Both the position numbers and the translations under genes were made by a program. Below are positions 1 through 7,364 of a stretch of 21,373 nt of DNA, piece by piece; the first letter of the stretch is position 1; every line of letters starts with the position of its first letter. Source of the DNA: UBA5862 sp002408105 (GTDB lineage: Bacteria > Pseudomonadota > Gammaproteobacteria > Pseudomonadales > UBA5862); the NCBI GenBank assembly GCA_034189125.1, contig JAXHVB010000104.1, positions 1-21,373 of the forward strand, in the 5' to 3' direction. Under the pieces are notes generated by a model, which made no database searches, was not told the DNA's origin, and was given only the letters and a program-made list of their open reading frames with translations.

Positions 1-781
1 TGCCGGCTGCAACCGCGCCGGGAACCATGAGGACAGGTAACAGCGGCGCGCGAAAGCGGCGCCCGCCCCGAACCAGCAGGGGCGCCAAGCCGCCTGCAGC
101 CACCCCGGCTACAGGCGCGGTGAACCAGTGCGCCGTGGCGGCAACCCCACCGGCAACCGTGCCGCACACCCCAGCCAAACAAGTCAGACCCGCGCGCGCG
201 CCCGGGTGGCGCGCCGACAGCAAGAAACCCGTCACAGCACCGCAGAAACCGCCGAGCCAATAGGCATCGGCGTGGCGGTGGCTCGCCGCCCAGGCGGTCA
301 ACACCACCACCGTCACGAGCAGCGCCTGCGGCCAAGGCCAATGCCCAATGGATGCCAAGGTCCGATACACGAGGTCGGCCCGGTCCGCCAACATCACCAC
401 CACTGCGGCTCCAAAGGCCAGCACGACCAACACGTAGAGGGTATCTCGGTGTGCGCGCGCAGTGCCTGCAGCTGCCCACTCCACCAAGACCAAGAGCAAC
501 CCACACAGCCCAGCCGCAACTGCCAAGCTACGCACCCGCGGCACTTCCGGACGCACAACCCGCAAGGCCAGTGCGAGCCCCGTGATCAGGAGAGCCGCTT
601 GAGCCAGGAGAAAACGCGGCGACTCCGTCAGCTGTAGCCGCACAGCCAACAGCACCGATGCCGAAATTGCGGCCGCCGCGCCGAGCAGGTGTTTGAGCGA
701 ACGCGGAATTGCACGACCGGACACCATCGCCCACACCAGTGCAATCGGCATCGCCACAAGCAGCTCGATGATCGGCTTCAA
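1..781 (-). CDS. Unrecognised multi-spanning membrane protein, N-terminal part (runs off left edge)
   Basis: I read this minus-strand frame directly: about 260 codons without a stop from 781 down to position 1, so the gene is cut by the window edge. The product is almost entirely hydrophobic, with roughly nine or ten candidate membrane helices separated by short Arg-rich or polar loops (for example after MVSGR, near RVVRPEVPRVR and near RGGRRFR). The start chosen is TTG at 781, because GAGAGGG lies about 8 bases upstream and the first helix (KPIIELLVAMPIALVW) follows at once. An in-frame ATG at 865 would add a 28-residue hydrophilic lead with a poorer ribosome site. No signature motif or catalytic residue is recognisable, so no function is assigned. 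It lies downstream of the acyl-CoA operon on the same strand but behind a strong terminator, so it is probably transcribed separately. Confidence 0.6.
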   Translation of the reverse strand, partial: MKPIIELLVAMPIALVWAMVSGRAIPRSLKHLLGAAAAISASVLLAVRLQLTESPRFLLAQAALLITGLALALRVVRPEVPRVRSLAVAAGLCGLLLVLVEWAAAGTARAHRDTLYVLVVLAFGAAVVVMLADRADLVYRTLASIGHWPWPQALLVTVVVLTAWAASHRHADAYWLGGFCGAVTGFLLSARHPGARAGLTCLAGVCGTVAGGVAATAHWFTAPVAGVAAGGLAPLLVRGGRRFRAPLLPVLMVPGAVAAG

Positions 782-1111
782 ACGAATCCCTCTCTCATGG
801 CGGTCGACACCAAAGCTGCCCGGGTTGCGGCGACGCACTCCATCCCACACTCCAGTGCCACCCATTCACCAGCATCTGGCGATGTCTACTCCGTTAGACG
901 ACTCCTTGCCTCAGCAACTTCCGCACAGGCGAATCCAACACTGTCAGCCAATTTTACACTGTCACTCGCAATAGCCTCGGACGCACCTGAGAAGCCCGTC
1001 GAGGAAGGCGCAAAAGGCTGATAAGTCAGAATGTTATGGATGAAGCAAATAAAAACTCGACCCAGCCGATATGATCGATTGCAAAATTCAAGCCGAGTTT
1101 GAACCCATGGG
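782..1111. other. Intergenic region, no supported gene
   Basis: This stretch separates the left-edge membrane gene from the operon terminator. It must hold the promoter for the minus-strand membrane gene if that is transcribed on its own, but I could not find a convincing -35/-10 pair. A 77-codon minus-strand frame (886-1119) begins inside the terminator stem and has neither a ribosome site nor a family resemblance, so I see nothing coding here. The segment around 1020-1100 is locally AT-richer than its flanks, which would suit a promoter. Confidence 0.5.
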
Positions 1112-1158
1112 ACCCACACAAAAAACCCCGGCTCCGGGCCGGGGTTTTTTGTGTGGGT
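1112..1158. terminator. Bidirectional Rho-independent terminator, 21-bp perfect stem
   Basis: Bases 1112-1132 and 1138-1158 are perfect inverted repeats (21 bp) around a five-base loop (TCCGG). The core is CCCCGGC/GCCGGGG flanked by six A on the left and six T on the right, so either strand gives a GC stem followed by a U-tract. It lies 17 bp past the stop of the last acyl-CoA operon gene and closes that operon. Extra pairing outside the A/T runs (ACCCACAC with GTGTGGGT) makes the stem longer than usual. Confidence 0.93.
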
Positions 1159-1175
1159 TTACTGGCTGGCGTCGC

Positions 1176-2300
1176 CTAGAGCAACTGGGCGTAGCGCTTC
1201 AGGTGGTGGTCGGTGTCACCGAAAGTCTGACAAAACAGTGTCAGGTACCGAAAGTAGTGACCGATGTCGAGCTCTTCGGTCATCCCGACACCACCGTGCA
1301 TTTGCACCGCGTCCTGTGCCACCGCCCGGGCGTACTTGCCAACGTAGGCCTTGGCCGCGGACACCGCCTTGCGCCGCGCAGCGACATCTTCATTGGCAAC
1401 TTCCATGTTCACCATGTAGACCATCGAACGTGATGCCTCGACGGCCATGAACATGTCCACTGCCCGGAACTGCAGCACCTGAAACGAACCGATCGGAACG
1501 CCGAACTGCTCCCGCGTCTTGATGTACTCCAAGGTCTTCTGGAAGGCTGAGTTCATCGCACCGAGCGCCTGTGCGCACAACGCAGCAGTGGCGGTATCGA
1601 TCACACGGTCCAGCACTTCAAAGCCTTCTCCCTCGCCGCCGAGCAGCTCAGCAGGGGCATGGGTGAGACGCAGGTTCGCAGCACGCCCTCCGTCCATGGT
1701 GTTGTAGTCACGCAATTCAACGCCTTCGGCGCCTGCGTCAACCACGAACAGCGAGATGCCAGCTTCATCCATGCGATTGCCGCTGGTGCGTGCCGAAACG
1801 ATGAACTTATCGGCTGAAGGGGCATTGAAAACCACCACCTTCTCTCCGTCGAGTCGATAGCCATCTCCTGCCGCCGTGGCTTTGGTTTGCACGTCTTCCA
1901 GCGCGTAACCCGAACCTTGTTCTGCGTACGCCAGCGAAAGCATCAACTCCCCGGCGACCACTTGCGACAACAGGGCTTTCTTCTGCTCGTCGGAACCGGC
2001 AAACAGCACTGCATTGGCCCCGAGCACGACGGTCGACAGGTAGGGCTCAAGCACCATCGCACTGCCAAACGGTTCCATGACCAGCATGGTTTCAACGGCG
2101 CCGCCACCGTAGCCACCAAACTCTTCGGGCAAAGCAATGCCCAGCCAACCGAGTTCGGCGTACTGCTTCCACAGGTCACGGCTGAAGCGGTCATCCTTGG
2201 CGAGCAGCTTGTTGCGTGCCTCAAATCCGTAGTCTTTCTCAATAAATTTCTCAACCGATTCTTTGATCAGTTGTTGTTCTTCGCTCAACGAAAAATCCAT
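1176..2300 (-). CDS. Acyl-CoA dehydrogenase, small (probably non-catalytic) subunit, PimD/FadE-like
   Basis: A 374-residue acyl-CoA dehydrogenase-family flavoprotein subunit that would act on a CoA thioester in a beta-oxidation-type pathway in the cytoplasm. It has the N-terminal helical domain (MDFSLSEEQQ start), the beta domain and the C-terminal helical domain. FAD/dimer motifs remain: TREQFG (262-267) and QMHGGVGMTEE (333-343). Both usual positions of the catalytic base lack Glu: the C-terminal site reads FGDTD (360-364), and the alpha-G helix site reads DTAT near residue 235. This is the pattern of the inactive partner in heteromeric acyl-CoA dehydrogenases such as mycobacterial ChsE1-ChsE2 or the annotated pimeloyl-CoA dehydrogenase small subunits. 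The ATG at 2300 follows AAGGGGG and lies 12 bp after the stop of the large-subunit gene, so the two are cotranscribed and probably form a mixed tetramer. The exact substrate is not shown by the sequence. Confidence 0.88.
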   Translation of the reverse strand: MDFSLSEEQQLIKESVEKFIEKDYGFEARNKLLAKDDRFSRDLWKQYAELGWLGIALPEEFGGYGGGAVETMLVMEPFGSAMVLEPYLSTVVLGANAVLFAGSDEQKKALLSQVVAGELMLSLAYAEQGSGYALEDVQTKATAAGDGYRLDGEKVVVFNAPSADKFIVSARTSGNRMDEAGISLFVVDAGAEGVELRDYNTMDGGRAANLRLTHAPAELLGGEGEGFEVLDRVIDTATAALCAQALGAMNSAFQKTLEYIKTREQFGVPIGSFQVLQFRAVDMFMAVEASRSMVYMVNMEVANEDVAARRKAVSAAKAYVGKYARAVAQDAVQMHGGVGMTEELDIGHYFRYLTLFCQTFGDTDHHLKRYAQLL

Positions 2301-2312
2301 TGGCCAACCCCC

Positions 2313-3485
2313 TTAAAGACCCAGTAGTGCTTTGGCCATAACGGTGTACTGCACCTCAGTGCTGCCGCCATAGATGGTGCTTGCCCGGCCAAAGTTGTAG
2401 TTTGCGGTCGCTTGTTTGAATTCCGCCGGACCCACCGCATCCTCGGTTCCCCAGGGATAGGCGTAGTAACCAGCCAACAGCACCTTCAACTCTTGCAGCG
2501 CTTGCTGGGTCTCGGTACCGCGGATCTTCAGCAGCGAAGACTCGGCGCCAGGCGCCTGGCCCGAAGCAGTCGCTGCCAGGGTGCGAAAGTTGGTGTATTC
2601 CAAGGCAAGGAAGTCGACTTCGGCCTCCGCAATTCGGCGTGCCACCTGCTCGTCCTCAATCAGCGAACGCCCGTTTCGGGTCTGCTCTCTGGCGATGCGT
2701 TTGATCTTGTTGAGCGCTGCTTTCGAGGCACCGACACCCGCGATGCTGGTCCGCTCATGGGTCAGCAGGAACTTCGCTACGGTCCAACCCTCGTTTTCCT
2801 TGCCCACGAGGTTGGATTTGTGGGTGCGCACATTGTCGAGAAACACCTGGTTGAGGTGGTGCTCACCGTCGATCGAGATGATCGGGCGCACTTCCATGCC
2901 CGGGTCACTCATGTCGAGCAGCAAGAAGCTGATGCCTCGCTGTTTCTTAACGTTGGCGTCGGTCCGCACCAAACAGAACATTTTATTGGCGTGGTGCGCG
3001 CCGGTGGTCCAGATCTTTGAGCCGTTCACAACGTACTCGTCGCCTTCGAGGACCGCAGCGGTCTTCAGACCTGCGAGGTCCGATCCGGCACCAGGCTCTG
3101 AATAGCCCTGGCACCACCAGTCATCGAAATTCAGGATGCGGGGCAGGTATTGGGCTTTTTGCTCGTCGGTGCCGAATTGCATGAGCACAGGTCCCAGCAT
3201 GGTGATGCCCATGGAAAACACTTGCGGTGCACCGACTTCTGCACGCACTTCTTCAAAAATGTGCTTTTGCGTCGAAGTCCAATCGGTGCCGCCATACTCC
3301 GCTGGCCAGGAGGGGGCCACCCACCCTTTTTCGTTCAACTTGCGGCCCCAGGAAATCGTCTCCTCGCGGGTAAGACTTTCCCCCAATTCGGCTTTCCGTT
3401 TGAGGTCGGCAGGCACGTTGGCTTCAAACCACGCCTTCACCTCCTCCCGAAACTGCAACTCTTCTGGTGAAAAATCGATATTCAT
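2313..3485 (-). CDS. Acyl-CoA dehydrogenase, large (catalytic) subunit, PimC/FadE-like
   Basis: A 390-residue acyl-CoA dehydrogenase, predicted to oxidise an acyl-CoA to its 2,3-enoyl-CoA with FAD and pass electrons to ETF. The family signature GYSEPGAGSDLAG is at about 127-139 and the substrate/FAD segment WTTGAHHANKMF at about 159-170. The C-terminal base position of medium-chain enzymes is Gly here (IYGGSTEVQ), while Glu244 in LTHERTSIAG sits where isovaleryl-CoA dehydrogenase and ChsE2-type subunits carry their catalytic Glu. I therefore take it as the active partner of the following gene. Start: ATG at 3485 is preferred over an in-frame TTG at 3491, because AAAGAGG is 7 bases before the ATG but only one base before the TTG. 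It follows the thiolase gene after a 107-bp gap containing a hairpin, a wider spacing than elsewhere in the operon. A steroid, terpenoid or dicarboxylic acyl-CoA substrate is inference only. Confidence 0.88.
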   Translation of the reverse strand: MNIDFSPEELQFREEVKAWFEANVPADLKRKAELGESLTREETISWGRKLNEKGWVAPSWPAEYGGTDWTSTQKHIFEEVRAEVGAPQVFSMGITMLGPVLMQFGTDEQKAQYLPRILNFDDWWCQGYSEPGAGSDLAGLKTAAVLEGDEYVVNGSKIWTTGAHHANKMFCLVRTDANVKKQRGISFLLLDMSDPGMEVRPIISIDGEHHLNQVFLDNVRTHKSNLVGKENEGWTVAKFLLTHERTSIAGVGASKAALNKIKRIAREQTRNGRSLIEDEQVARRIAEAEVDFLALEYTNFRTLAATASGQAPGAESSLLKIRGTETQQALQELKVLLAGYYAYPWGTEDAVGPAEFKQATANYNFGRASTIYGGSTEVQYTVMAKALLGL

Positions 3486-3535
3486 ATCCAAACCTCTTTC
3501 ACAGTTGGCCGGTCGATCGGCCTTGGCGGATTATC

Positions 3536-3591
3536 CCACAAGGAGCAGGGCCGTCCCAATGCGGCCCCGCTGTTCTGCCATCCCCTTGTGG
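3536..3591. repeat. Intercistronic hairpin between thiolase-like and dehydrogenase genes
   Basis: An outer inverted repeat CCACAAGG (3536-3543) pairs with CCTTGTGG (3584-3591). Inside it, AGCAGGGCCG (3544-3553) pairs with CGGCCCCGCT (3562-3571) with one mismatch around an eight-base loop. Neither side has a T-run, so it does not look like a complete Rho-independent terminator. It could be an RNA-stabilising or attenuating structure that sets the relative expression of the dehydrogenase pair and the upstream thiolase/DUF35 pair. Confidence 0.5.
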
Positions 3592-3592
3592 A

Positions 3593-4759
3593 TCAGATGT
3601 CTCCATCCCGCTGCAGCAGGTGCATCACACAGATCGAACCTGCGCCCATCATGTGCACCAGTGCATTTCGGGCACCTTTGACTTGCCTCACTCCAGATTC
3701 CCCGCGCAACTGTTGCACCGAGTCCCAGATCTGCGCGAGGCCGGTCGGACCACCAGGGTGGCCTCGCGCGGTCAGGCCGCCATCGGTGGAAAAGGGGATG
3801 CGACCGCCAATCGAGGTGTCTCCATTGGCAACCAAGCGGTCCCCTTCTCCAGGCTCAGCAAAACCCATCAGTTCGGTGTACATCAGTTCTTCGATGGGGA
3901 AAGCGTCGTGCACGTGCACCAGGTCAACGTCTGTCGGGCCCACGCCTGCTTCCTGATACACCGCTTCGGTGGTGACCCGGGTCAGGTCTTCAGGCCCAAT
4001 GACCGCCCCCAAAAACACGTGCCCCGGCGTGTAGTGCTCGGACTTCATCTGCGAGGCTGCAACACGCACCATCGGGCGCCCTCCGGCCAGCCTCTCGGCG
4101 ACCTCCTTGGTGGCGACAATGGCCGCGGCCGCTCCACCACCGGCCGCGCAGGCCATCTTGGTGGTGTGGGGGTAAGACACTTCAGGCGCCGCCAGAATCT
4201 CTGCGGCAGTCACTTCTTGAGCCGCTTGCCGCTGGGCCATCGGGTTGTGCCGCGCGTGGTTCCAGTTCTTGGCGGCAATCTTGGCGTAGGTCTCGACGCT
4301 GGTGCCGTGGTCGTGCATGCGTCGCACTGCCCACATGGCGAAAAAGGCCGCAGGCAGGATGGTTGAGTCGATTTTTGGGCCGTCGCCCATTTGCGCCATT
4401 GCCCGGGACCTCGAAAACTTCATCATGTCATCGAAGCCAACGGCCATGGCGGCCTCACAGTGGCCTCCACGCACCGCGTTGACTGCTTCCCGAAATGCAC
4501 AGGAGCCGGTGGCGGAGGCGTTCTCCACGTGGACGATGGGCACATTGGTCAGCCCCAGATCCTTGGCAAAGGTGATGCCTTCCAGAAACGTGCCGCCGAT
4601 GTACCCGTTGTAGAGGTAGCCGATGTCCTGGAAGCGAATGCCGGCGTCCTTTAGTGCTGCGGAAGCCGCGGTAAAATACATGTCCCGCAAGGACGGTGCG
4701 TCGCGCATAAACGGATGCATGCCAACACCGATCACGTACACGTCATTTTGAGTGGTCAT
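3593..4759 (-). CDS. Thiolase-fold protein (SCP-x/lipid-transfer-protein type) with Ser in place of the nucleophilic Cys
   Basis: A 388-residue thiolase-superfamily protein of the SCP-x/Ltp branch. Ordinary members cleave 3-ketoacyl-CoA with CoA; the Ltp2 group instead performs retro-aldol cleavage of steroid side chains. Thiolase landmarks are present: HDAFPIEEL (284-292) and GHPGGPTG (333-340). The N-terminal nucleophile segment reads VENASATGSC (78-87). Aligned with the SCP-x form (N-N-C-x-T-G-S), the catalytic Cys position is Ser82, with a Cys only at 87; the codons read TCC and TGT, so this is not an ambiguity. A classic Cys thiolase mechanism is therefore doubtful. ATG at 4759 follows AAGGGAG, 12 bp after the stop of the DUF35 gene. 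Thiolase-DUF35 pairs are known to form complexes, which the spacing supports. Retro-aldolase activity is the best inference; a hydrolytic or non-catalytic role is possible. Confidence 0.85.
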   Translation of the reverse strand: MTTQNDVYVIGVGMHPFMRDAPSLRDMYFTAASAALKDAGIRFQDIGYLYNGYIGGTFLEGITFAKDLGLTNVPIVHVENASATGSCAFREAVNAVRGGHCEAAMAVGFDDMMKFSRSRAMAQMGDGPKIDSTILPAAFFAMWAVRRMHDHGTSVETYAKIAAKNWNHARHNPMAQRQAAQEVTAAEILAAPEVSYPHTTKMACAAGGGAAAAIVATKEVAERLAGGRPMVRVAASQMKSEHYTPGHVFLGAVIGPEDLTRVTTEAVYQEAGVGPTDVDLVHVHDAFPIEELMYTELMGFAEPGEGDRLVANGDTSIGGRIPFSTDGGLTARGHPGGPTGLAQIWDSVQQLRGESGVRQVKGARNALVHMMGAGSICVMHLLQRDGDI

Positions 4760-4771
4760 GGTGTCGCTCCC

Positions 4772-5182
4772 TTAGTCGTTGACTGGCACGAAACAGTACG
4801 AGCAATAGCTCAGGTTCTTGTCTCGGTCGGTCTTGAGTGGAAGCAACGCCAGACGCATTTTCATGCCGATGGTCCAGTCGCCCATGTCACCCTGGATGAT
4901 CGATTGAACGCGCGTGCCGCAAGGCAGATCGATCTGACCCACACCGTGCCCGCCACCCTCGGTGGACTCGGTCGAACCGATCATCTTCATGCGCACGTAG
5001 GTCCATGAATACAACTCCCCTTCGGTGGGCAGTTCCACGGTTTCGACGGGCTCGGAGGTGACCGGGCACAGCTTGCGCTGCGGGTAATAGGTATTGCCGG
5101 TGCTGGGGCTGTAGGAGCCCAGCAGGACCGGCTGCTCGCCTTTGATGACGAAATAGCCATCCTCGATTGGCTGAGGAGTCAT
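4772..5182 (-). CDS. DUF35/OB-fold acyl-CoA-binding protein lacking a complete zinc ribbon
   Basis: A 136-residue DUF35-family protein, the usual small partner of thiolase-fold Ltp enzymes. Such proteins have an N-terminal rubredoxin-like zinc ribbon (two Cys pairs) followed by an OB fold that helps bind the acyl-CoA. The OB half is recognisable (GELYSWTYVRMK, then PCGTRVQSIIQGD and GMKMRLALLP). In the ribbon half the expected Cys pairs are almost gone: the segment LLGSYSPSTGNTYYPQRKLCP has a single Cys. Two Cys near the C-terminus (SYCSYC) lie outside the ribbon position. Start: ATG at 5182 is chosen over an in-frame GTG at 5206, because AAAGGAG is 8 bases upstream of the ATG and lies within the longer version's coding sequence. 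It is the first gene of the four-gene operon; the 121-bp gap to ubiX (5183-5303) is where a promoter would be, but I could not define one. Confidence 0.78.
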   Translation of the reverse strand: MTPQPIEDGYFVIKGEQPVLLGSYSPSTGNTYYPQRKLCPVTSEPVETVELPTEGELYSWTYVRMKMIGSTESTEGGGHGVGQIDLPCGTRVQSIIQGDMGDWTIGMKMRLALLPLKTDRDKNLSYCSYCFVPVND

Positions 5183-5303
5183 AGGCCTGTCTCCTTTGGT
5201 GTCCACTGCTTGTTATTGTTCAGGCCCCGGCATGATACTGAAGGCCAGCGGGCAGGGCCATGGCACCGGCCATCCGCTTCGCCACCGGAGCGGCACCGGG
5301 TGG

Positions 5304-5933
5304 TCAGGCCGGCCTGGAGTACCCCCAGGCGGGCACCAGGCGTTGGGGCACGCCCAGTTGGTCCAGAATCCGCGCAACGATGAAATCGACCATCGCCTCG
5401 ATCGACTCTGGCCGCTGGTAAAACCCAGGGCTCGCCGGCAACACCACAGCGCCAGCGCGGGTCAAGCGCAACATGTTCTCCAGGTGGATTTGTGAGTACG
5501 GGGTTTCGCGCGGGACCAGGATCAGACGGCGCCGCTCTTTCAGGGCGACGTCCGCGGCCCGCTCGATCAGGTTGTTCGAGGCGCCGCCCGCCAGTGCTGC
5601 CAGGGTGCCGGTGCTGCAGGGACACACCACCATCCCGCCACTCGGGGCGGACCCGGACGCCACTGGAGCGAGCCAGTCTTCCCGCCCCCAACAGTGCAGC
5701 CGTTGCGGTTCACAGCCAAAGTGCGCATGCAGCGCGCCCGCGAGTGCCTGCGGGTTGGCAGGCAGACTCAAGTCAGTCTCGATGTCGATCACCCGGTGCG
5801 CAGCCTTGGACACCATGAGATGGACCGCCCGATCGGCCGCCAAGAGACACTCCAATAGCCGCAACCCATACTGCACACCGGAGGCCCCGGTGATCGCAAC
5901 GGTGATGGGCAAATTGGACGTTTCCGGGCTCAC
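5304..5933 (-). CDS. ubiX: Flavin prenyltransferase UbiX
   Basis: A 209-residue flavin prenyltransferase, which attaches a dimethylallyl group to FMN to give prenyl-FMN, the cofactor of UbiD-type decarboxylases, including the one in ubiquinone synthesis. Family landmarks occur in order: ITGASGVQYG (14-23, FMN loop), VVCPCSTGTLA (102-112), ERAADVALKERR (124-135), PRETPYSQIHLENM (141-154) and PASPGFY (166-172). Length is normal for UbiX. The start is GTG at 5933 with GAGG five bases upstream. It lies 12 bp after the stop of mpl on the same strand, so the two are cotranscribed, an arrangement also found in Pseudomonas. No ubiD gene is in the window. Confidence 0.95.
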   Translation of the reverse strand: MSPETSNLPITVAITGASGVQYGLRLLECLLAADRAVHLMVSKAAHRVIDIETDLSLPANPQALAGALHAHFGCEPQRLHCWGREDWLAPVASGSAPSGGMVVCPCSTGTLAALAGGASNNLIERAADVALKERRRLILVPRETPYSQIHLENMLRLTRAGAVVLPASPGFYQRPESIEAMVDFIVARILDQLGVPQRLVPAWGYSRPA

Positions 5934-5945
5934 AGCAGCCTCGCT

Positions 5946-7328
5946 TCAGGCCAGCGGGGCCAGGGCGTCGGCGAGTTTGGCATGCAGTCCGCCAAAGCCA
6001 CCATTGCTCATCACCACAACGTGACGCCACCGGCGCCGCTCACCGACGACACGCTGCACGATGTCTTCCACTGCTGCGAACCCAACGACGGGCACCCCGT
6101 TCTGAGCCGCGTCTGGCACCCAGGAAATGCCCTCGGGTTGGTACCAGTAGACTGCATCGGCTGCGGCCCAGGAGGCTGGCAGCTGGGCGCGGTGGATGCC
6201 GCGCTTCATGGTGTTAGACGCTGGCTCCAGAATGACCAGCACCGACTCGTTTCCGACCCTGCGCCGCAGCCCTTGCAGGGTTGATGCGATCGCTGTCGGG
6301 TGGTGGGCGAAGTCATCATAAAGGGTCAAGTCATTGAAGCGGCCGAACACTTCGAGGCGCCGCTTCACGCCGGCAAACTCGCCCATGAAGCGCGCGGCCT
6401 CGGCAGGATCCACCCCAAGATCGGCCACCGCAGCGATGGCCATTAGGGCATTGGCCACATTGTGGCGCCCGCAGTGTGGCCACTGGACACGACCATGGGC
6501 ATCACCCCCATAGCCCACCTCAAACTCGCTTCCGTCAGGGCTCAACATGCGGCCCCACCACCCCGACTCCGGCGCCGCCGTGCGCCTGTTCTCGAGCACG
6601 CCGTGAACCTCGGCCTGGCGGCTCCAACAACCCCGGTCCAGCACCTCCGAAAGCGCCGCTTCACGCTCCGGGGAGAGAATCAAACCAGTCGCCGGAACGG
6701 TTCGCACCAGATGATGAAACTGGGTTTGTATTTGCCCCAGGTCATCGAAGATGTCGGCATGGTCAAACTCGAGGTTGTTCATCACCAGCGTCCGTGGGCG
6801 GTAGTGGACGAACTTGGAGCGCTTGTCGAAAAACGCCGTGTCGTACTCATCGGCCTCCACGACAAAATGCCGACCGCTGCCCAAACGCGCTGACACATCG
6901 AAGTTGCGCGGAATGCCGCCGATAAGAAATCCAGGTGACTCACCAGCACACTCAAGCAACCAAGCGATCATGCTGGTGGTGGTGGTTTTTCCGTGTGTGC
7001 CGGCAACAGCAATCACGTGGCGCCCATCGATCAATTCACGCGCCAGCCACTCGGGGCCCGAGCAATACCGCAGGCCGCGATCCAGCACTGCTTCGACGGC
7101 CGGATTGCCCCGCGTCAAGGCATTGCCGATAACCACCAGGTCCGGCGATGAATCCAGCGCAGCGGCGTCATACCCCACATGAACGGGTATGCCCTGCTGC
7201 TCGAGCTGGACGCTCATGGGCGGATACACATTCTCGTCAGAGCCACTCACTTCTAGGCCCAACTGGCGGGCCAAAATTGCGAGGCTGCCCATGAAGGTGC
7301 CGCAAATGCCCAAGACATGAATTCGCAT
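5946..7328 (-). CDS. mpl: UDP-N-acetylmuramate:L-alanyl-gamma-D-glutamyl-meso-diaminopimelate ligase (Mpl)
   Basis: A 460-residue Mur-ligase-family enzyme that joins recycled tripeptide to UDP-MurNAc with ATP, returning turned-over peptidoglycan to cell-wall synthesis in the cytoplasm. The N-terminal Rossmann domain starts MRIHVLGICGTFMGSLA. The ATP loop is AGTHGKTTTT (109-118). Mpl-specific segments EADEYDTAFFDKRSKF (158-173) and NNLEFDHADIF (184-194) separate it from MurC. The C-terminal domain carries DDFAHHPTAI and EPASNTMKRG. ATG at 7328 has GGGGAG seven bases upstream. It heads a two-gene operon with ubiX and is divergent from the phosphofructokinase gene. Confidence 0.96.
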   Translation of the reverse strand: MRIHVLGICGTFMGSLAILARQLGLEVSGSDENVYPPMSVQLEQQGIPVHVGYDAAALDSSPDLVVIGNALTRGNPAVEAVLDRGLRYCSGPEWLARELIDGRHVIAVAGTHGKTTTTSMIAWLLECAGESPGFLIGGIPRNFDVSARLGSGRHFVVEADEYDTAFFDKRSKFVHYRPRTLVMNNLEFDHADIFDDLGQIQTQFHHLVRTVPATGLILSPEREAALSEVLDRGCWSRQAEVHGVLENRRTAAPESGWWGRMLSPDGSEFEVGYGGDAHGRVQWPHCGRHNVANALMAIAAVADLGVDPAEAARFMGEFAGVKRRLEVFGRFNDLTLYDDFAHHPTAIASTLQGLRRRVGNESVLVILEPASNTMKRGIHRAQLPASWAAADAVYWYQPEGISWVPDAAQNGVPVVGFAAVEDIVQRVVGERRRWRHVVVMSNGGFGGLHAKLADALAPLA

Positions 7329-7364
7329 GCAGTGGCTCCCCGCCTAGCGCAATCCGGCGTCTGC

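Noticed and set aside
886..1119. A 77-codon minus-strand frame between the terminator and the membrane gene
   Set aside because: It starts inside the terminator stem, has no ribosome site and no recognisable sequence.
3467..4366. A 299-codon plus-strand frame opposite the thiolase-fold gene
   Set aside because: It is a His/Arg/Gly-rich shadow of the minus-strand gene, whose family motifs are clear.
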